A DNA stretch of 64,000 nt from Glycine soja. Taxonomy: Eukaryota > Streptophyta > Magnoliopsida > Fabales > Fabaceae. Where the stretch lies: NCBI RefSeq assembly GCF_004193775.1, contig NC_041021.1:6867001-6931000 (forward strand), in the 5' to 3' direction. The notes under the pieces are model-generated. The model ran no database searches. It had not been told where the DNA came from and saw only the letters and a list, made by a program, of their open reading frames with translations. A program made the translations under genes and the position numbers. Positions 1 through 11,411 of this stretch are shown in pieces (within the stretch, counting starts at the first letter, position 1; each line of letters starts with the position of its first letter).

Positions 1-194
1 ATATATCTTTGAACAAGGAAAAAATAGGTTTTAAGTCCCAAATAAATTAGTATATTTTGTGTTTGCTCCTTGATAAAGAGAGGGATGCGATATCTCTTGT
101 GTTGTGACTAATATATCCTAAAGAAAAGTTATTGATTGAACAATGGCTTGATCTAATTTATTAAAATAACTATTTAAAATCTGTAAGTGAATTA

Positions 195-505
195 TTGCAT
201 CACAAAACCCCAACACAAGGCCTTGCATATTAGGAGGTGCATTAGTTATTTTCAGAAACAACCATCCTAGTGTTGTCCCAATGATAAATGTGAGAAGAAT
301 ATTCAATGGCATGAACCACCTTCATAATTCATAAAATCATGTCAGTTAAACCAATTAAGGAAAGAAAGAGATGGAAAATAAAAAGGGTAAAAATTGAAAA
401 TGAAGCAGAATAGCAAGAAAACAACATACACTTCTACCAGGCTCTTGAATGCTATAGTTTTAGCCAGGATGCTGCAAACAAGAGCCGGAGTGAATACATA
501 GTATA
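195..505 (-). pseudogene. PILS (PIN-LIKES auxin efflux) exon relics, copy A
   Basis: Two minus-strand exons of a PIN-LIKES transporter are readable. The first (505-430) encodes YYVFTPALVCSILAKTIAF and ends at a GTATGT donor. The second (319-195) starts after an AG acceptor and encodes WFMPLNILLTFIIGTTLGW followed by LVLG. Joining the two gives the conserved PILS order SLV-x-x-WFMP in frame. PILS proteins are ER membrane carriers of auxin type, and these exons cover two of the N-terminal membrane helices. In copy A the donor after the second exon is damaged: copy B has CTGCAG/GTAATT there and A does not. The next exon, which should encode GNLGN, is absent from the visible sequence, and the gene would continue left of the window. 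I call it a pseudogene; an intact 5' part elsewhere cannot be excluded. Confidence 0.7.
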
Positions 506-1129
506 CTATTTGTACAAGAAAAAAAGAGTCATTTAGTTGATTCATAAAGAAACCATCCATATTAAGAACAAAAATACATTGTATTTTACATTCCTTGAGG
601 CATAAAAAGACATTTTATCATGATCTGATGGTAAATAGCTATAACTATTTGAATAAAGTTAACGATCTAGATTTGAAAAATTGAAATATTTTTCACGTAA
701 TTATTTCAGGAAGGCCACATGAATGAAGATAAATCCTTAACGAAGAATCCTAAACCCCATTGTTCCTCCACTACGACTTGGACCATAACCCCAAACCCCA
801 ACACTCCTCCGCCGTAGCCTAGAAAACAACCTAAACCCCAATATCATCAATGCCCATGCCCACTCTAGCCCCAATAGAATTCATACAAAGCCCCAATAAA
901 AATGCAAGAGAGGGTTTCATACCTTCTAATGATGAGAGCACATTGCTGGAGGGGTTCACAACTTTGATGTTGATGGCAACACGATGGTGATGACTACACC
1001 ACAAAGATGAGAGGAAAACATGTTTATTTATTTTGGCACAAGAGCTTGAGTGTTTCAGGCGCATGAGAGCTAGAGTGCTTCACTCGATCACCAATTTTAA
1101 TCTTTACATGCAAAATGACAACGATTTTA
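506..1129. other. Spacer with C-rich degenerate repeats
   Basis: There is no credible gene here. The part at 740-900 is rich in repeats of the type CCCCAAACCCCAAC and recurs at about 23,885-24,060 (B) and 38,290-38,420 (C), so it predates the triplication. Short open frames on both strands are not conserved in frame between copies. Confidence 0.6.
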
Positions 1130-1236
1130 AGTATAACCGTCTTTAAAATTGCCCCATCCATGACGATTTTACCTAAAATGGTCATTAAAGTGTCCACTTA
1201 TTTACAAAAATTCCACCGACAATTTTTTAGTAGTGT
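1130..1236. mobile_element. Possible CACTA-type transposon terminus relic, copy A
   Basis: The stretch holds degenerate repeats of a motif like ACGACGGTTTTACCTAAAA and ends in TAGTAGTG, the reverse complement of a CACTACTA terminus. Subterminal repeats next to a CACTA end are typical of En/Spm-like elements. The matching stretches are about 24,300-24,485 in B, where the terminus has mutated, and 38,660-38,876 in C, which is best preserved and also ends TAGTAGTG. No opposite terminus or transposase is visible, so this is only a relic and the call is tentative. Confidence 0.4.
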
Positions 1237-1599
1237 GATATAGTTTAATTATCACAAAATATTTAGACCAATACAGTTTTGGATAGATATAACATTAAAG
1301 ATATAAACCAAAAGATACAAGCATTGTTAAAGGAGACAAGTTAGCCTCAAATAGTGTCCCATTAGTAATCTTAAAAAAATAGATCCAAAGGATTCCTTAT
1401 GCTTTAACTGTGGGGAGTCTTATATATGCTTATGTTTGTTTTCGTCCTAACATAGCTTTTTAGTGGGAGTCATGGGGAGATATATGAGTAATCATGTTAA
1501 TAGCACAAGACAAAAATAAAGCGTGTAATGTGCTATTTGAAGAAAACAAAAAAATAACTACATGTTTCCATCTCGGAAGTCTGAAAGTTCACAGATCAT

Positions 1600-1935
1600 A
1601 CAGTATTTCCACTCCAATTTTATGAGATGCCTAAATAGTAAAGACTCCATATTAGGATACAGTTTTAACCATGATGGTGGAGTTAATGTCTTGCTTTGAG
1701 GCATCAAACCATATGATATGGCTGCTAAATTTTGTCATTAGCTTGCCTATTGCTACGAACATTAAGTGGCCATTAAATATTTGTTGTGACAATAACTCAG
1801 TAGTGTTATACTCCAACAACAACATGAGTTCAACCAAGTCAAAGGTGACTGACATAAAGTATTTGGTTGTTAAAGAAAGAATCCAGAAAAATAAAGATGC
1901 TTATTGAATATATAGAAAAAGATAGTATGTGACAA
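1600..1935 (+). pseudogene. Copia RNase H relic, copy A
   Basis: The reading FEASNHMIWLLNFVISLPIA, then a CDNNSVVLYSNN stretch and IKYLVVKERIQKN, matches the C-terminal RNase H of Ty1/Copia pol: the E-A aliphatic helix, the CDN motif with S-A-V-L-Y-S, and the KYLVVKERVQ segment. A degraded GYSF/KS-type segment lies just upstream in another frame. No reverse transcriptase, LTR or primer binding site is attached. The same fragment sits at the same place in copies B and C, so it was dead before the segment was multiplied. Confidence 0.7.
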
Positions 1936-3558
1936 GTTAATTGTGGTGACTATTAAATTCATATATGTTAAAGTGCAGCAACCACTCTATTAAACCTAAG
2001 TGTTAAATCATGACCTTGAGCAAATATACCACATGTTTGCCTATATTTTTTTAACTGATTGGTTGATTAGTGCATTGTTAGACTGTTGATTTTGAAGGGA
2101 ATATATAACTTGGTTATGTGCAAGTATGTTGGGAATTTGTTGTACATGTGGTAGGTTTGATATCTACAACTATTCCTTCTTTAATCTCATCTCATGTTGT
2201 AACCACTGGTTATTGTGCCAACGATTTGCTTAAATGATTTTGAATATAGTGGATGTTCCATAATCATTACGTGGTTGTGAGTGAAAATTTGAAACTAGGC
2301 AACTACTATGAGTTAAGTGTGGAGTTTGATATGAATATGTTAGATGGAAGTTGTGTAGTGAATTGGAGTCCAAGAATCCTATTTGCATCTACTTACTTAG
2401 GTGTATAATAATTGTATCAAACCATGTTTTTTCAATACTGGATGACATGGGGAGAATTTGAGCTAAGTAGCACTCAGAAGCTTTGGTTGTTGAAAACTGG
2501 TACTAATCTGGAATGAACTAGTTTAAATCCCTTTGTGGTCTTCTAGAATTATGTCTTATCTTTCAAATGACCTCAATTTCATCCTAATGTGGATTCTGGT
2601 TATGGTGGATTCAGGTACAAGGTAGGTTTTGTATATCTACCATTTCGTATCAATTTCAGATATGTCAAGTTGACTTATTGATTGTAACTGTACTACATAT
2701 TTTCCTAACCTTGTTCCATTACTTTCTTCTACAATTTATAAGAATAATTACATTAAGACATAAAACACGGAATTTGACAACGACATGTTGCTAGGGCAAA
2801 CCTAGACTGACAAAAGAGGGAGGACCAATCACAAAAAATAAAATACATCCAACAACCTGTGTTTTTTATTGAATAAATACATCCAACAACTATATACCAT
2901 TAATTTTTATAAAAAATATTCATAATTTGATGTTTCAATACGTTAAATTGTATTATTAGTTTGTTAAAACACATAACATTGTATCACTAAAAAAAGCACA
3001 CATAGTGTCTTTCTTATATGTTGCAAAAATAATCAATAATTACTAATTTAACCAATTTTCTTTTAAATATACACTAATATGTATTAAATAAAAAATTTAT
3101 CTTTCATCTTATTACAAAGGTTAGTCTTGTTACTAATCATTAAATTAAAATATAAAAAATTAAGAAACTTTCTTTTGTGTGGTGCGATACCTTTTAGACT
3201 TGTGGATGTCGCAACTCGTGATTACAATAACTGTTATTGTGCATTTCATAATTTGGAAATTACAACAATCTTCCATGAATCCAGTGACACTCGTTTATAT
3301 GAGATTTGAAAACAAGAACTCCTTCAATTGCAAAAAAAAAAAAAAATAACAATTAGATACTAGCAAAGAAAATAAACTCATTATATAATAACTAATACCT
3401 AACGAAATATAATATTTAGATAAATTTTATTAAAAAGGATAAAAGTACTATTAATTTTATAGTTTACAAAGTTTAGGAGATAAAAAATTATCATATTCTA
3501 ACTAAATTTTGATCAAATATAATATTGAGATAAGATTTCTTGAAATAGTCAAATTAGT
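1936..3558. other. Spacer, no gene seen (copy A)
   Basis: This is AT-rich sequence shared in part with B (25,131-26,245) and C (39,561-41,320). Copy A lacks about 210 bp found in B and C between TATTTTCCTA and ACCTTGTTCC near 2,706. The short frame at 3127-3309 is not kept open in C. Confidence 0.6.
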
Positions 3559-3860
3559 CTATGAAAGTGTGAGGTGTTGATAAATTGGTCCAAGAAAGAT
3601 GAAAAATTTAAATTTAATTATTGGGTGTGCCAAAAGTTCGACAAATTAGTCCTGGAGCTAATTTAATAACAAATTGATCCCTATACTTTACAACTTAATG
3701 TCAAACTGGTCATTGAAAAATGCAACTTATTGTCAAATTTGTCTTTGAACATTATAATTTTTTTGGGTGAAAAAAAAACCATTTGAATATTAAAACTTAA
3801 TGCCAAAATGATTTGGAGCATTTAATTCTTCATTTGATGATAATGGTCATTGGAGCATTT
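3559..3860. mobile_element. Truncated small inverted-repeat element, copy A
   Basis: Repeated phrases of the form AAATTGGTCC and AAATTAGTCC follow a start like AAAGTGTGAGGTGTTGATAA. In copy C the element has a visible opposite inverted end (near 46,110-46,162, ending CACACTCTC). In copy A that right end is missing. It is probably a MITE- or MULE-like non-autonomous element that was in the ancestral unit. Confidence 0.35.
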
Positions 3861-3931
3861 AATTTTTTCAATTAAATGCACGACCTTTCTTCATATATAG
3901 AGAGTCCTTTCTGGTCAATTTTCGTGTTTAG

Positions 3932-6548
3932 TGTGACACTCTCTACCCCATACATATATGTATTAATAATAAAAGGAATAAAAATTCAAATATTAATTAA
4001 AAGTATTTAAAACATTTTTTTATATACAAGTCTTTCAAAAGGGTAAAAGGCTCACATTCACCTTTCTAACATCATAATAAAACTTGTCTAAATAAATAAA
4101 AAATTCATTTTGGCTCAAACACAAGGTTGTCCAAAAGTTCATACAATTAATATAGAACCTATACCCTAATGTCACATCTTATCAGAGCATTGTGTTGCCG
4201 TGCCCTCTAGCATGAGGTTTTTCATAGTCATCCACCTATTCATCTGCTCCCACGAACACAAGGTTCAAAATCATCACAGGATCCAGACGCAAAGCACATT
4301 GGGAGTGAGTTATCACATTCCTAACTAATGAAGAGTAACAATACAACATGTAGGTATAAATATCATAAAAACAAAATAAAAATTACATAAATATAGCTCA
4401 CATCATTTCACCACTTTGTCATCCAACATCACATCATCACACAACACATTTCATTCATTTTCACAACATTCACGTACTCAAGGATCAAAACACAATGTCA
4501 TCAAGTCAATCATTATCGATCAATACACAAGCGTTATGCAACATATACACTAAGACTCAATCTTATATGCAATGTGGTACCATGTCAGTGAAAAATCACG
4601 TTGGGCACCTAGGAGTGCATGACAAAACAAACCACACAATAGCAAGTCAGGTCACTCTCACTAGGTAAGATCACAAGGAGACCAGTCAGGGCCACAGTAT
4701 TTTGCGAGAATGCTCCAACCATATGGGATCAACATAGGCTTAAAGGAGCACTCAAACCGGGTGACCCCCAAGGCCTACACTCCGAAGAGTCCATCAGGGT
4801 CTCACCCTCCTGATTCAGGTTCAACCCAAAAAACATTTTAGCACACAGACTCTATCTATGAACTGTACAAAACACACGACTCCTCAATTGTTCTCAAATA
4901 GTTTATCTCGTCACCTTTAAAGGGTCTTAGCATTAACTCGTCGCCCTTAAAGGGACTTAACATTAACTCGTCGCCCTTAAAGGGTCTTGGCATTAACTCG
5001 TCGCCCTTAAAGGGACTTAGCATTAACGCGTCGCCCTTAAAGGGACTTATAGTCGTGTGATTGTACAATTCATAGTTCACAACTCAATGCACACAACATC
5101 TCAATCACATACATACACAATTTATCACATACACTCGATCTCAATCACAATGGTATAATCTCAATTAACATGTTATCACACCTCATGAATTTTTACCTAT
5201 GAACTATGTAATACGCACAACTACTCAATTGTTTTCAAAATCATTTTAATTAGTCGGGTTCCCACAGTGGATCCCATCATAATACTCGTCGCCCTTAAAG
5301 GATCTTACAATTGTTTGATTGCACAGTTCATAGCTCACAGCTCAATACACATCTATTTCACCATTAATCACAGGTTCAAATTATCACATACTCAAATTTG
5401 AATCACCATTTCATAATCTCAATATAACAATTTATACAAAAAGTTTATCACACCAAGGAGAGTAAAAACCCTCAAATAATTTCACACAATTATACCAAAA
5501 TAAAAAATCATAGATATGAAGAAAATAAAAACACCAAGATCACTCTATTTTATCAACCAATTTGCATCAGGACATCCATAATATATTTATAATAATAAAG
5601 GAAAATTATAATTTAATAAACATCCTAAAATAAACCCAATTTAATTTTCTAAGGATTCCTACACATGTTCATTATAACCCCAATTGCGATAAATTCATCC
5701 CTTACCTCTAAGCGGGCTCACGTGTCTTCCGACAGCAATAGCAGCGTCTCTAGCAAGTTCCTGAGATTGCTCAATTTTTTCCTCTGATTACTGTGATAGG
5801 GTTCCCAAACGTCAGAGAGAAGAAAGGATTGAAGCCTCCATTTTATACTGTCTTGATGCGATTCTATTTTCTCTCTCCGTGGATATTATTTCCCAAATCC
5901 CAATGATGAAGGTGTGTGAAGTTGCATCACGAACAACATATTAAATTGTTTTGACAATCCAACGGTTAAATAATCCAAGATCATAGTTTTATCGAGACAG
6001 TTCTGGGTTTCTGCGGGAAAAGAAAAGGCTATGATGCGAATTGTATTTCTCTCATATCCGAGATGATTTCAAAATCCCTACGGTGAAAAGGCTCGGAGTT
6101 GAGTTGCAAACCTGGTTCTTCAATTTAACGACGATCCAACGGTGAATGAGTCTAAGATCATCATTTTTCTAAGACAGGTTTGGTGGTCTGCGGGAAAAAG
6201 AGAAGGTTTTGGGAGCAGAAGAGAGAAAAACGAAAATGAGGAGAAGAGGAGGCATCGTCAGTCTGAAAACTGACCTAACATATCGCTGTTTATACCTAGG
6301 ATACTCACAACTTATTATTTACTCTATTTATTTATTTTTATTATTTTATATAAAGGAACTCTATTTTATTTCCTATGAATAAATCAAATATATATATATA
6401 TATATATATTCAAAGCATTATTTTACTATAACTATTTTTTCTTTATTTATTTAATTTTAAAAGCCTCACCTTTCTCTAAAACTTTATTTATTTATTTATT
6501 TTTACTAAAAAGGCTTTTTAATTTATTTACGAAAAATGGGATGTTACA
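3932..6548 (-). mobile_element. Probable solo LTR (Gypsy-like), copy A, minus orientation
   Basis: The 2617-bp insertion runs TGTGACACTC to GGATGTTACA on the plus strand. It is the reverse complement of the insertions at 30851 (B) and 43029 (C), which start TGTAACATCC and end GGTGTCACA. Flanking 5-mers are TTTAG and TTGAA; copy C has TTGAG at the empty site, so both sides fit a mutated 5-bp target duplication. Near 6,285 the minus strand carries a TATA-like box (GGTATAAAC) matching CTATAAATA and GGTATAAATA in the B and C relatives. There is no coding capacity, primer binding site or second LTR. TG/CA ends, 5-bp duplications and length suggest a solo LTR, perhaps of a Del/Tekay-like Gypsy; the lineage is a guess. 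Confidence 0.7.
4906..5050. repeat. 30-bp minisatellite inside the copy A LTR element
   Basis: Five tandem units of 30 bp have the core CTCGTCGCCCTTAAAGGG followed by ACTTAGCATTAA. They keep an open minus-strand frame (SPFKGDELM) only because 30 is divisible by three. A lone further unit lies near 5,286. The B and C relatives lack an array here, so it expanded within this insertion. Confidence 0.85.
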
Positions 6549-7136
6549 TTGAACACTTTAGGACTATCATTCGTCAAAGTAGGTGCACACAATAGAGCAC
6601 ATTTTTTGATGAAATTTGGAACTTTTAGATCTTGACCTTCATATATTCTTCATAGGATTCGGCATATCCTAGGAGAATGTTTCTGCAAAATAAATCTCAA
6701 ACACAAAATAATAAATGAAGTCTTAAATACCAATTCTTAAATGTTGTATCAAATCATGGTTCTTCTAGCTTGTTATCGTCTGATAGTACAAATGTAGACT
6801 TACAAAGCAAAATTGGGTAGCACATAAGACCTAACTTTTAACATTTATATTTATTTGTATATAATCAAAATAATTAGGAGTTCTGATTTTTTTATGACAT
6901 AAACGTCTTTTAACATATCAGTATTTTATTTTATGTTTTGAAATAATTTCAAATAAAAAAGGGATTTGAAGTTTTTTTTTCAAATTTAAATAAATTAAAA
7001 CTACATAATTATCCTTCAAATTTATTGATTTAAGTAAAAGAAGAAAAGTTTTTTGTGCAAATGAAATGGTGTTGGATGCTAACATACACCTTATAAATTA
7101 TAAGTGGGTCTTTGTCAACAGTCCCATATCTATATC

Positions 7137-7215
<79 letters not shown>

Positions 7216-8554
7216 TCCATTTACATTAGGTGAAATTCATTAGATTTATACCAAATCTAAATCGTTGATGGGTGCTAATCTAATGGTTTATAATATTTCA
7301 ACCAAAAAATAAAATAAAATAAATCCCATTTCAAGAAACCAACCTGTAGGTATCTAGTTAGACCATGAACTAAAAAATATACAAAATGCGAGATGTGTGT
7401 CCAAAGCTCAAACAATCAAATCAATGTAGTATATGAAAGGCGACAACATAAATTTATAATATATAAATCTATTTATTGTGAATGATGTCATTAAATCTCA
7501 TAAATGCATCTGATTTTTTACTAAAATAAATTTGAATCTTAATAGATGAGGAATTAATTAAATAATTCATAAAAGTAGCATAGAATTGAATAATTATGAA
7601 ATGCATGACACTTTATAACAGAAATGACGTATTGGTATGTAAATAAGGAAAAAATTGAAGGAGAATTTTCATAAACTATCCATAACCGAATAATGAAATT
7701 AACAACTTGAATTAAACTTGGTGTTGTCCAATGAGACATCCATAGCCCGTTCTTTCAAACCACCATGTACTTATGACTTAGCTTTTTACACTTTCGTTTG
7801 TCTTCATGCTCAACGTTAGAGACATTAAATTAGTTGAGCCCTTAAGTACCCATTAACACAAACAAGTATTTTCAGTTTCACAATCAAGACAAGTCCATTA
7901 GCAAAACAAGTTGAACTTTCCACGCACACAGAAACTACAATTTGCACTTAACATGATTTAATAACCACACTTCAACAAAGTAAAAACTCTTTTAATATAA
8001 ATAACCCATTTAATACCTCTTTTTATTATACTATACCACTTATCATATTACCACTTCTCTCTCTTCATTTTCTTTTTTCGTTCTGGTGTTGACTAGCATT
8101 TATTGGCAATATTCATTTCCACTACATACACCATCTAAGCCATCAACATGAATTCTAAAAACAATGATGCATTGCGTAGTAGATCTTTGATTTTACATGA
8201 ACTCACAGTTATCCCACGACGACAAATCTCATGAACACAAATTGAACTGGTTTATAAATAGAGGCATTGATTAATTGAAGAAATTCATTTAAAATAGATA
8301 AATGGAAACCAACATGCTAATTCATAATGCTTCACCCAAAAAAACACTCCAAGAATTAAAACATTGTAGAGAACCATCCTTTTATTCCACCATTATGATG
8401 ATACACTATAACTAATATCAGACTTCAACTTAGACCTAGAACATAAATAAAACAAAACAATAAAAACAATAAAACCTGATACATTTAGAGAGATCTTTGT
8501 TGGGTTCAGTTATTAGTTGTGCCTCTTGCCCCTATTTCATTCCTTTCACATCAT
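6549..8554. other. Spacer and AHL 3' flank, copy A
   Basis: No gene is evident. It contains a TA/TG microsatellite (7,131-7,211). From about 7,560 it is nearly identical to B 26,700-27,737. Conservation is strong up to the AHL stop codon, so the AHL 3' untranslated region lies at the right edge. Confidence 0.6.
7131..7211. repeat. (TA)n(TG)n microsatellite, copy A
   Basis: A short TA run passes into about 30 TG dinucleotides. The site in copy B (26,490-26,571) is also a long TG run but with about 190 bp of flank missing. Copy C has only a short TA run near 46,990. Confidence 0.95.
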
Positions 8555-9337
8555 TCACCACCCACGGATTCCGCAACTAACCATATTGAACCCCAATTGG
8601 TTTCCACCCCCATTGCAATCAACAGGGTTATTGTTATAATTATTTTCCCTATTGTTGTTATCATCATTGCCACCATTGTTTCCTTGAGGAATATACTTGT
8701 ACATCTCAGGATTCCAAAAGATGGAGACCGTTATCTTAACATCGTCACCGGCAATGACTTGGCCGCCAATGACACCACCAATGGCTTGGCCTCCAGAGGT
8801 GGAGAGGTGGATTCCAAAGGATGAAGGAGGAGGAAGGGTGGCTCCAAAGTTAAGGTTGTGGTGGTTGTTGATTAAGTATGAGCCATTGAGGGAAAGCAAG
8901 GTGAAGGGCCCATGGAGTGTTAGGGCAGCAGCCCCATGGAGTGAGTTCTGAAGGGTCACCTTGGTGACTGTGCCAGAGGTGCTAAGGACAGTGAGGTTGA
9001 CATTACCTTGGCGAGCAACGTCAAGAATGGACTCCATGATGTCCCTACCTGGGTCCACATTGATGATGACGATCCTCACAAATGGCTCACTGGGTTGGGC
9101 CACAGGGAAGGAAATGATCTTTTGCTTGTTCTTGGAGCCTGGTGGCCTGCCACGTGTCTTCCTAGGATGTGGGGTTGGAAGAAGGAGATTCTCTTGGGGC
9201 TTGTTTGTACCAGCAAGTGGTGGTGGATGGTGGGGGCATTGAGAGGAGGAGCCAGTGTGGTTTTCCCAAAAGGATGTCAATCTTGAGTCAGAGGAGAAGT
9301 TTTGGGAGTGGGAAATTGCAAAGGAATTGTTTGTCAT
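8555..9337 (-). CDS. AHL: AT-hook motif nuclear-localized protein (AHL), copy A
   Basis: The product is a single-exon 260-residue nuclear DNA-binding protein. A single AT-hook at residues 59-73 (RKTRGRPPGSKNKQK, core RGRP at 62-65) binds the minor groove of AT-rich DNA. A PPC/DUF296 domain follows at about 87-215, with GRDIMESILDVARQ, LSTSGTVTKVTL and LHGPFTLLSLNGSYL. In this family the PPC domain mediates AHL trimer formation and contact with other nuclear factors. One hook and no introns fit clade A (type I) AHLs, which act in growth and development. The start is the ATG at 9337. The frame stays open 12 codons further upstream but reaches only a TTG. The tail is Asn/Gly-rich. A TATA box (9529-9535) and a C-tract (coding strand) lie upstream. 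The copy B paralogue has about 15 substitutions and a frameshifted tail. Confidence 0.92.
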   Translation of the reverse strand: MTNNSFAISHSQNFSSDSRLTSFWENHTGSSSQCPHHPPPLAGTNKPQENLLLPTPHPRKTRGRPPGSKNKQKIISFPVAQPSEPFVRIVIINVDPGRDIMESILDVARQGNVNLTVLSTSGTVTKVTLQNSLHGAAALTLHGPFTLLSLNGSYLINNHHNLNFGATLPPPSSFGIHLSTSGGQAIGGVIGGQVIAGDDVKITVSIFWNPEMYKYIPQGNNGGNDDNNNRENNYNNNPVDCNGGGNQLGFNMVSCGIRGW

Positions 9338-9507
9338 TGTGACACGGAGGTTTATGGAATGATAGAAGCACAAACAAATGTAGGGGTGAAATGTTTTAAG
9401 AGATGATTAAAGTGAAAAAAAAGTAAAATGACTTGGGCAAGGGAAAGTTATAGTAGATAGGGCAAGAAGACTTGGTTGTGATGGTGTGATGCTTTGTTTG
9501 GTAGGGA

Positions 9508-9524
9508 GGGGGGGGGGGGGGGGG
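9508..9524. repeat. G17 homopolymer between TATA box and AHL start, copy A
   Basis: A run of 17 G on the plus strand (C on the AHL coding strand) lies just downstream of the TATA box. Copy B has 13 G (28,673-28,685). It would lie at the transcription start or in the 5' leader. Confidence 0.85.
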
Positions 9525-9528
9525 ATTA

Positions 9529-9535
9529 ATTTATA
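9529..9535 (-). promoter_or_regulatory. Probable TATA box of AHL copy A
   Basis: The minus strand reads CTATAAATTAA about 195 bp upstream of the AHL start codon. The same box is kept in copy B (28,690-28,696) at a similar distance. Transcription would begin around 9,500, inside or just after the adjacent C-tract. Confidence 0.6.
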
Positions 9536-9539
9536 GAAT

Positions 9540-11411
9540 GGTGGTGGCAGGGACTTCCCTAAAGAGTGGTTGAGATAATAATCAAGGGGCATTTTGAGAA
9601 AGGTTTCAAGTATGGAAAGTGGGCATAGTAGTACGAGGGATGTGGTTTTGGAAGTGTGGTTTCATTTTATTCACAATGCAACAAAAGATTTTAAGTCATG
9701 CAGAATTTTTTTATAAAAAGGTAATATAATTTAAGGATGGTATTATTTAATGTATTACTTTTAAATGTATTATTTAATTAGGTCAAAGTTACATAAGACT
9801 CATTGATTACTTTCAAGTGTGTTAATCAGTTAGCATGAGATTATTCAAACTTAATATGTTGTCTATAGTTCAAATCATGGAAATACTATTATGTAAAATA
9901 CTTAGAGAAAATGTTTTATTACCTATAGTGATTTTATCCAAATCAAACAAGATTTCCATTCATGCAAGGTAAAAAGTGGTCTCTAAAAAGAAAAAAGATA
10001 GACTCATTAATTGATTAATAAAATTCAATGAGACACGTTTTTTTATATGCATTTTATTCAGGAATAAACAAAAAATAAAGATATGTTTCATAAGAAATAA
10101 AGTTCAATTAAATTCTCAATATCATGACAATTTTATATGCATTTTATTCAATTATAAAATGTACGCTAAGATAAATATATTAAAAGTTGTATTAATTAAA
10201 CTTTTCTACATAAATTATGAAAAAAAATATAATGAGAAAACAATAGTAAAATAGTTTTTAGGTATAGTAAAATAGTTGAGCTCAGCAAATAATTATTTTT
10301 ACTATACATTTATATTTATTTGTCTCATTTCTCTAAAAAGATTAATAATTAATATTTATTTTTCTAATTAGGAATAAGTTATGTTATAAATATATTTGTA
10401 ACAAAAATGACACATATTAGGAATGCATTTTTTAAAATATAATTCTTTTAATATATTTATTATTTTAAAATAAATATTTTGTTGGGTGAAAATCAATTAA
10501 GACCTATTCACTGATAAAAACATTTCAGTGAAACACATATTTTTATGTAAACTTTATATAAATTTTATTCAATAATAAAGTGTATATGAAGAAAAATATA
10601 TTCAAAATACATTGTTTAACATTTTCTAATGTAATTAGATAAAAAAATATACGATAAGATATTATCAGTAAAGTAGTTGAATTCGTTAAATAAAGTTGTT
10701 GAAATTTATTTTTTATTTTTTTCTTCTAGTTTATTTTTAAAATTACTGATACGAATAATCAACTTAGGATATGTTCAAATTTATAATCAAAGTTATCTAA
10801 TATAGAAAATAAAAAATCATTGACACATGTGATTCAATACATGTGTCTTTTAATTAACCAAGGTCTAGGATTCAATCTCAAAATTTAAAATAAAGACTTG
10901 ATCCCAAATTAGGCCAACTTAGGAGTAGGATTGGTTGGGTGCTAAATAGAAACCTCTGATACCTCTTAGTGACACCAAAAAACTCTAATATAGAAATTAT
11001 GCCATAAATGTATCAATAATAATCTAATGGTTAATTTTATTTACAACTATATTTACAAAGCATTAATTCTTTCTAAATAATTATTTGGGTAGGGTCAATT
11101 AATTGAGAAAATGAAGTCAATGATAAGAGAGTAGTGTTAGCAACACACTCTAACACACTATTTTTTTTTTTAAAAAAAAGAACCTAACCTAATCTTAGTG
11201 ATAGAGACAAACCAGTATAAAACTCTATGCATCTTATATCTTTATGATATTCGGATTTAACTAATAAGGACTTGAATTTAATTTTTGTTTTTGAAAAAAG
11301 TTTTAACAAAGAAGGGTTTTTAACAAGGGCTTGAGTTTTAACAAAGAGTTTTTGAAAAGAGGTGGAATGGAGTGGAGGAGCGCCCACAGTCATTGTTAAT
11401 GTTTACTCTTC
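9540..11411. other. AHL upstream intergenic DNA, copy A
   Basis: This is AT-rich, collinear with B 28,700-30,730, and contains no coding sequence I can support. The first few hundred bases are the likely AHL promoter region. The frame at 11184-11393 is not recognisable. Confidence 0.6.

Noticed and set aside
1130..1236. Complete CACTA transposon
   Set aside because: Only one terminus with subterminal repeats is visible; no opposite end, 3-bp duplication pair or transposase could be found.
4856..5080. Repeat protein with SPFKGDELM units
   Set aside because: A 30-bp minisatellite inside a noncoding LTR; related LTRs have no such frame.
8519..9286. Plus-strand open frames across the AHL genes (also 27678-28448)
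   Set aside because: They are antisense shadows of the conserved AHL coding strand and carry no recognisable domain.
9338..9373. Longer AHL start giving 12 more residues
   Set aside because: The upstream codon is TTG, not ATG, in both copies; the conserved ATG at 9337 (28499 in B) is the natural start.
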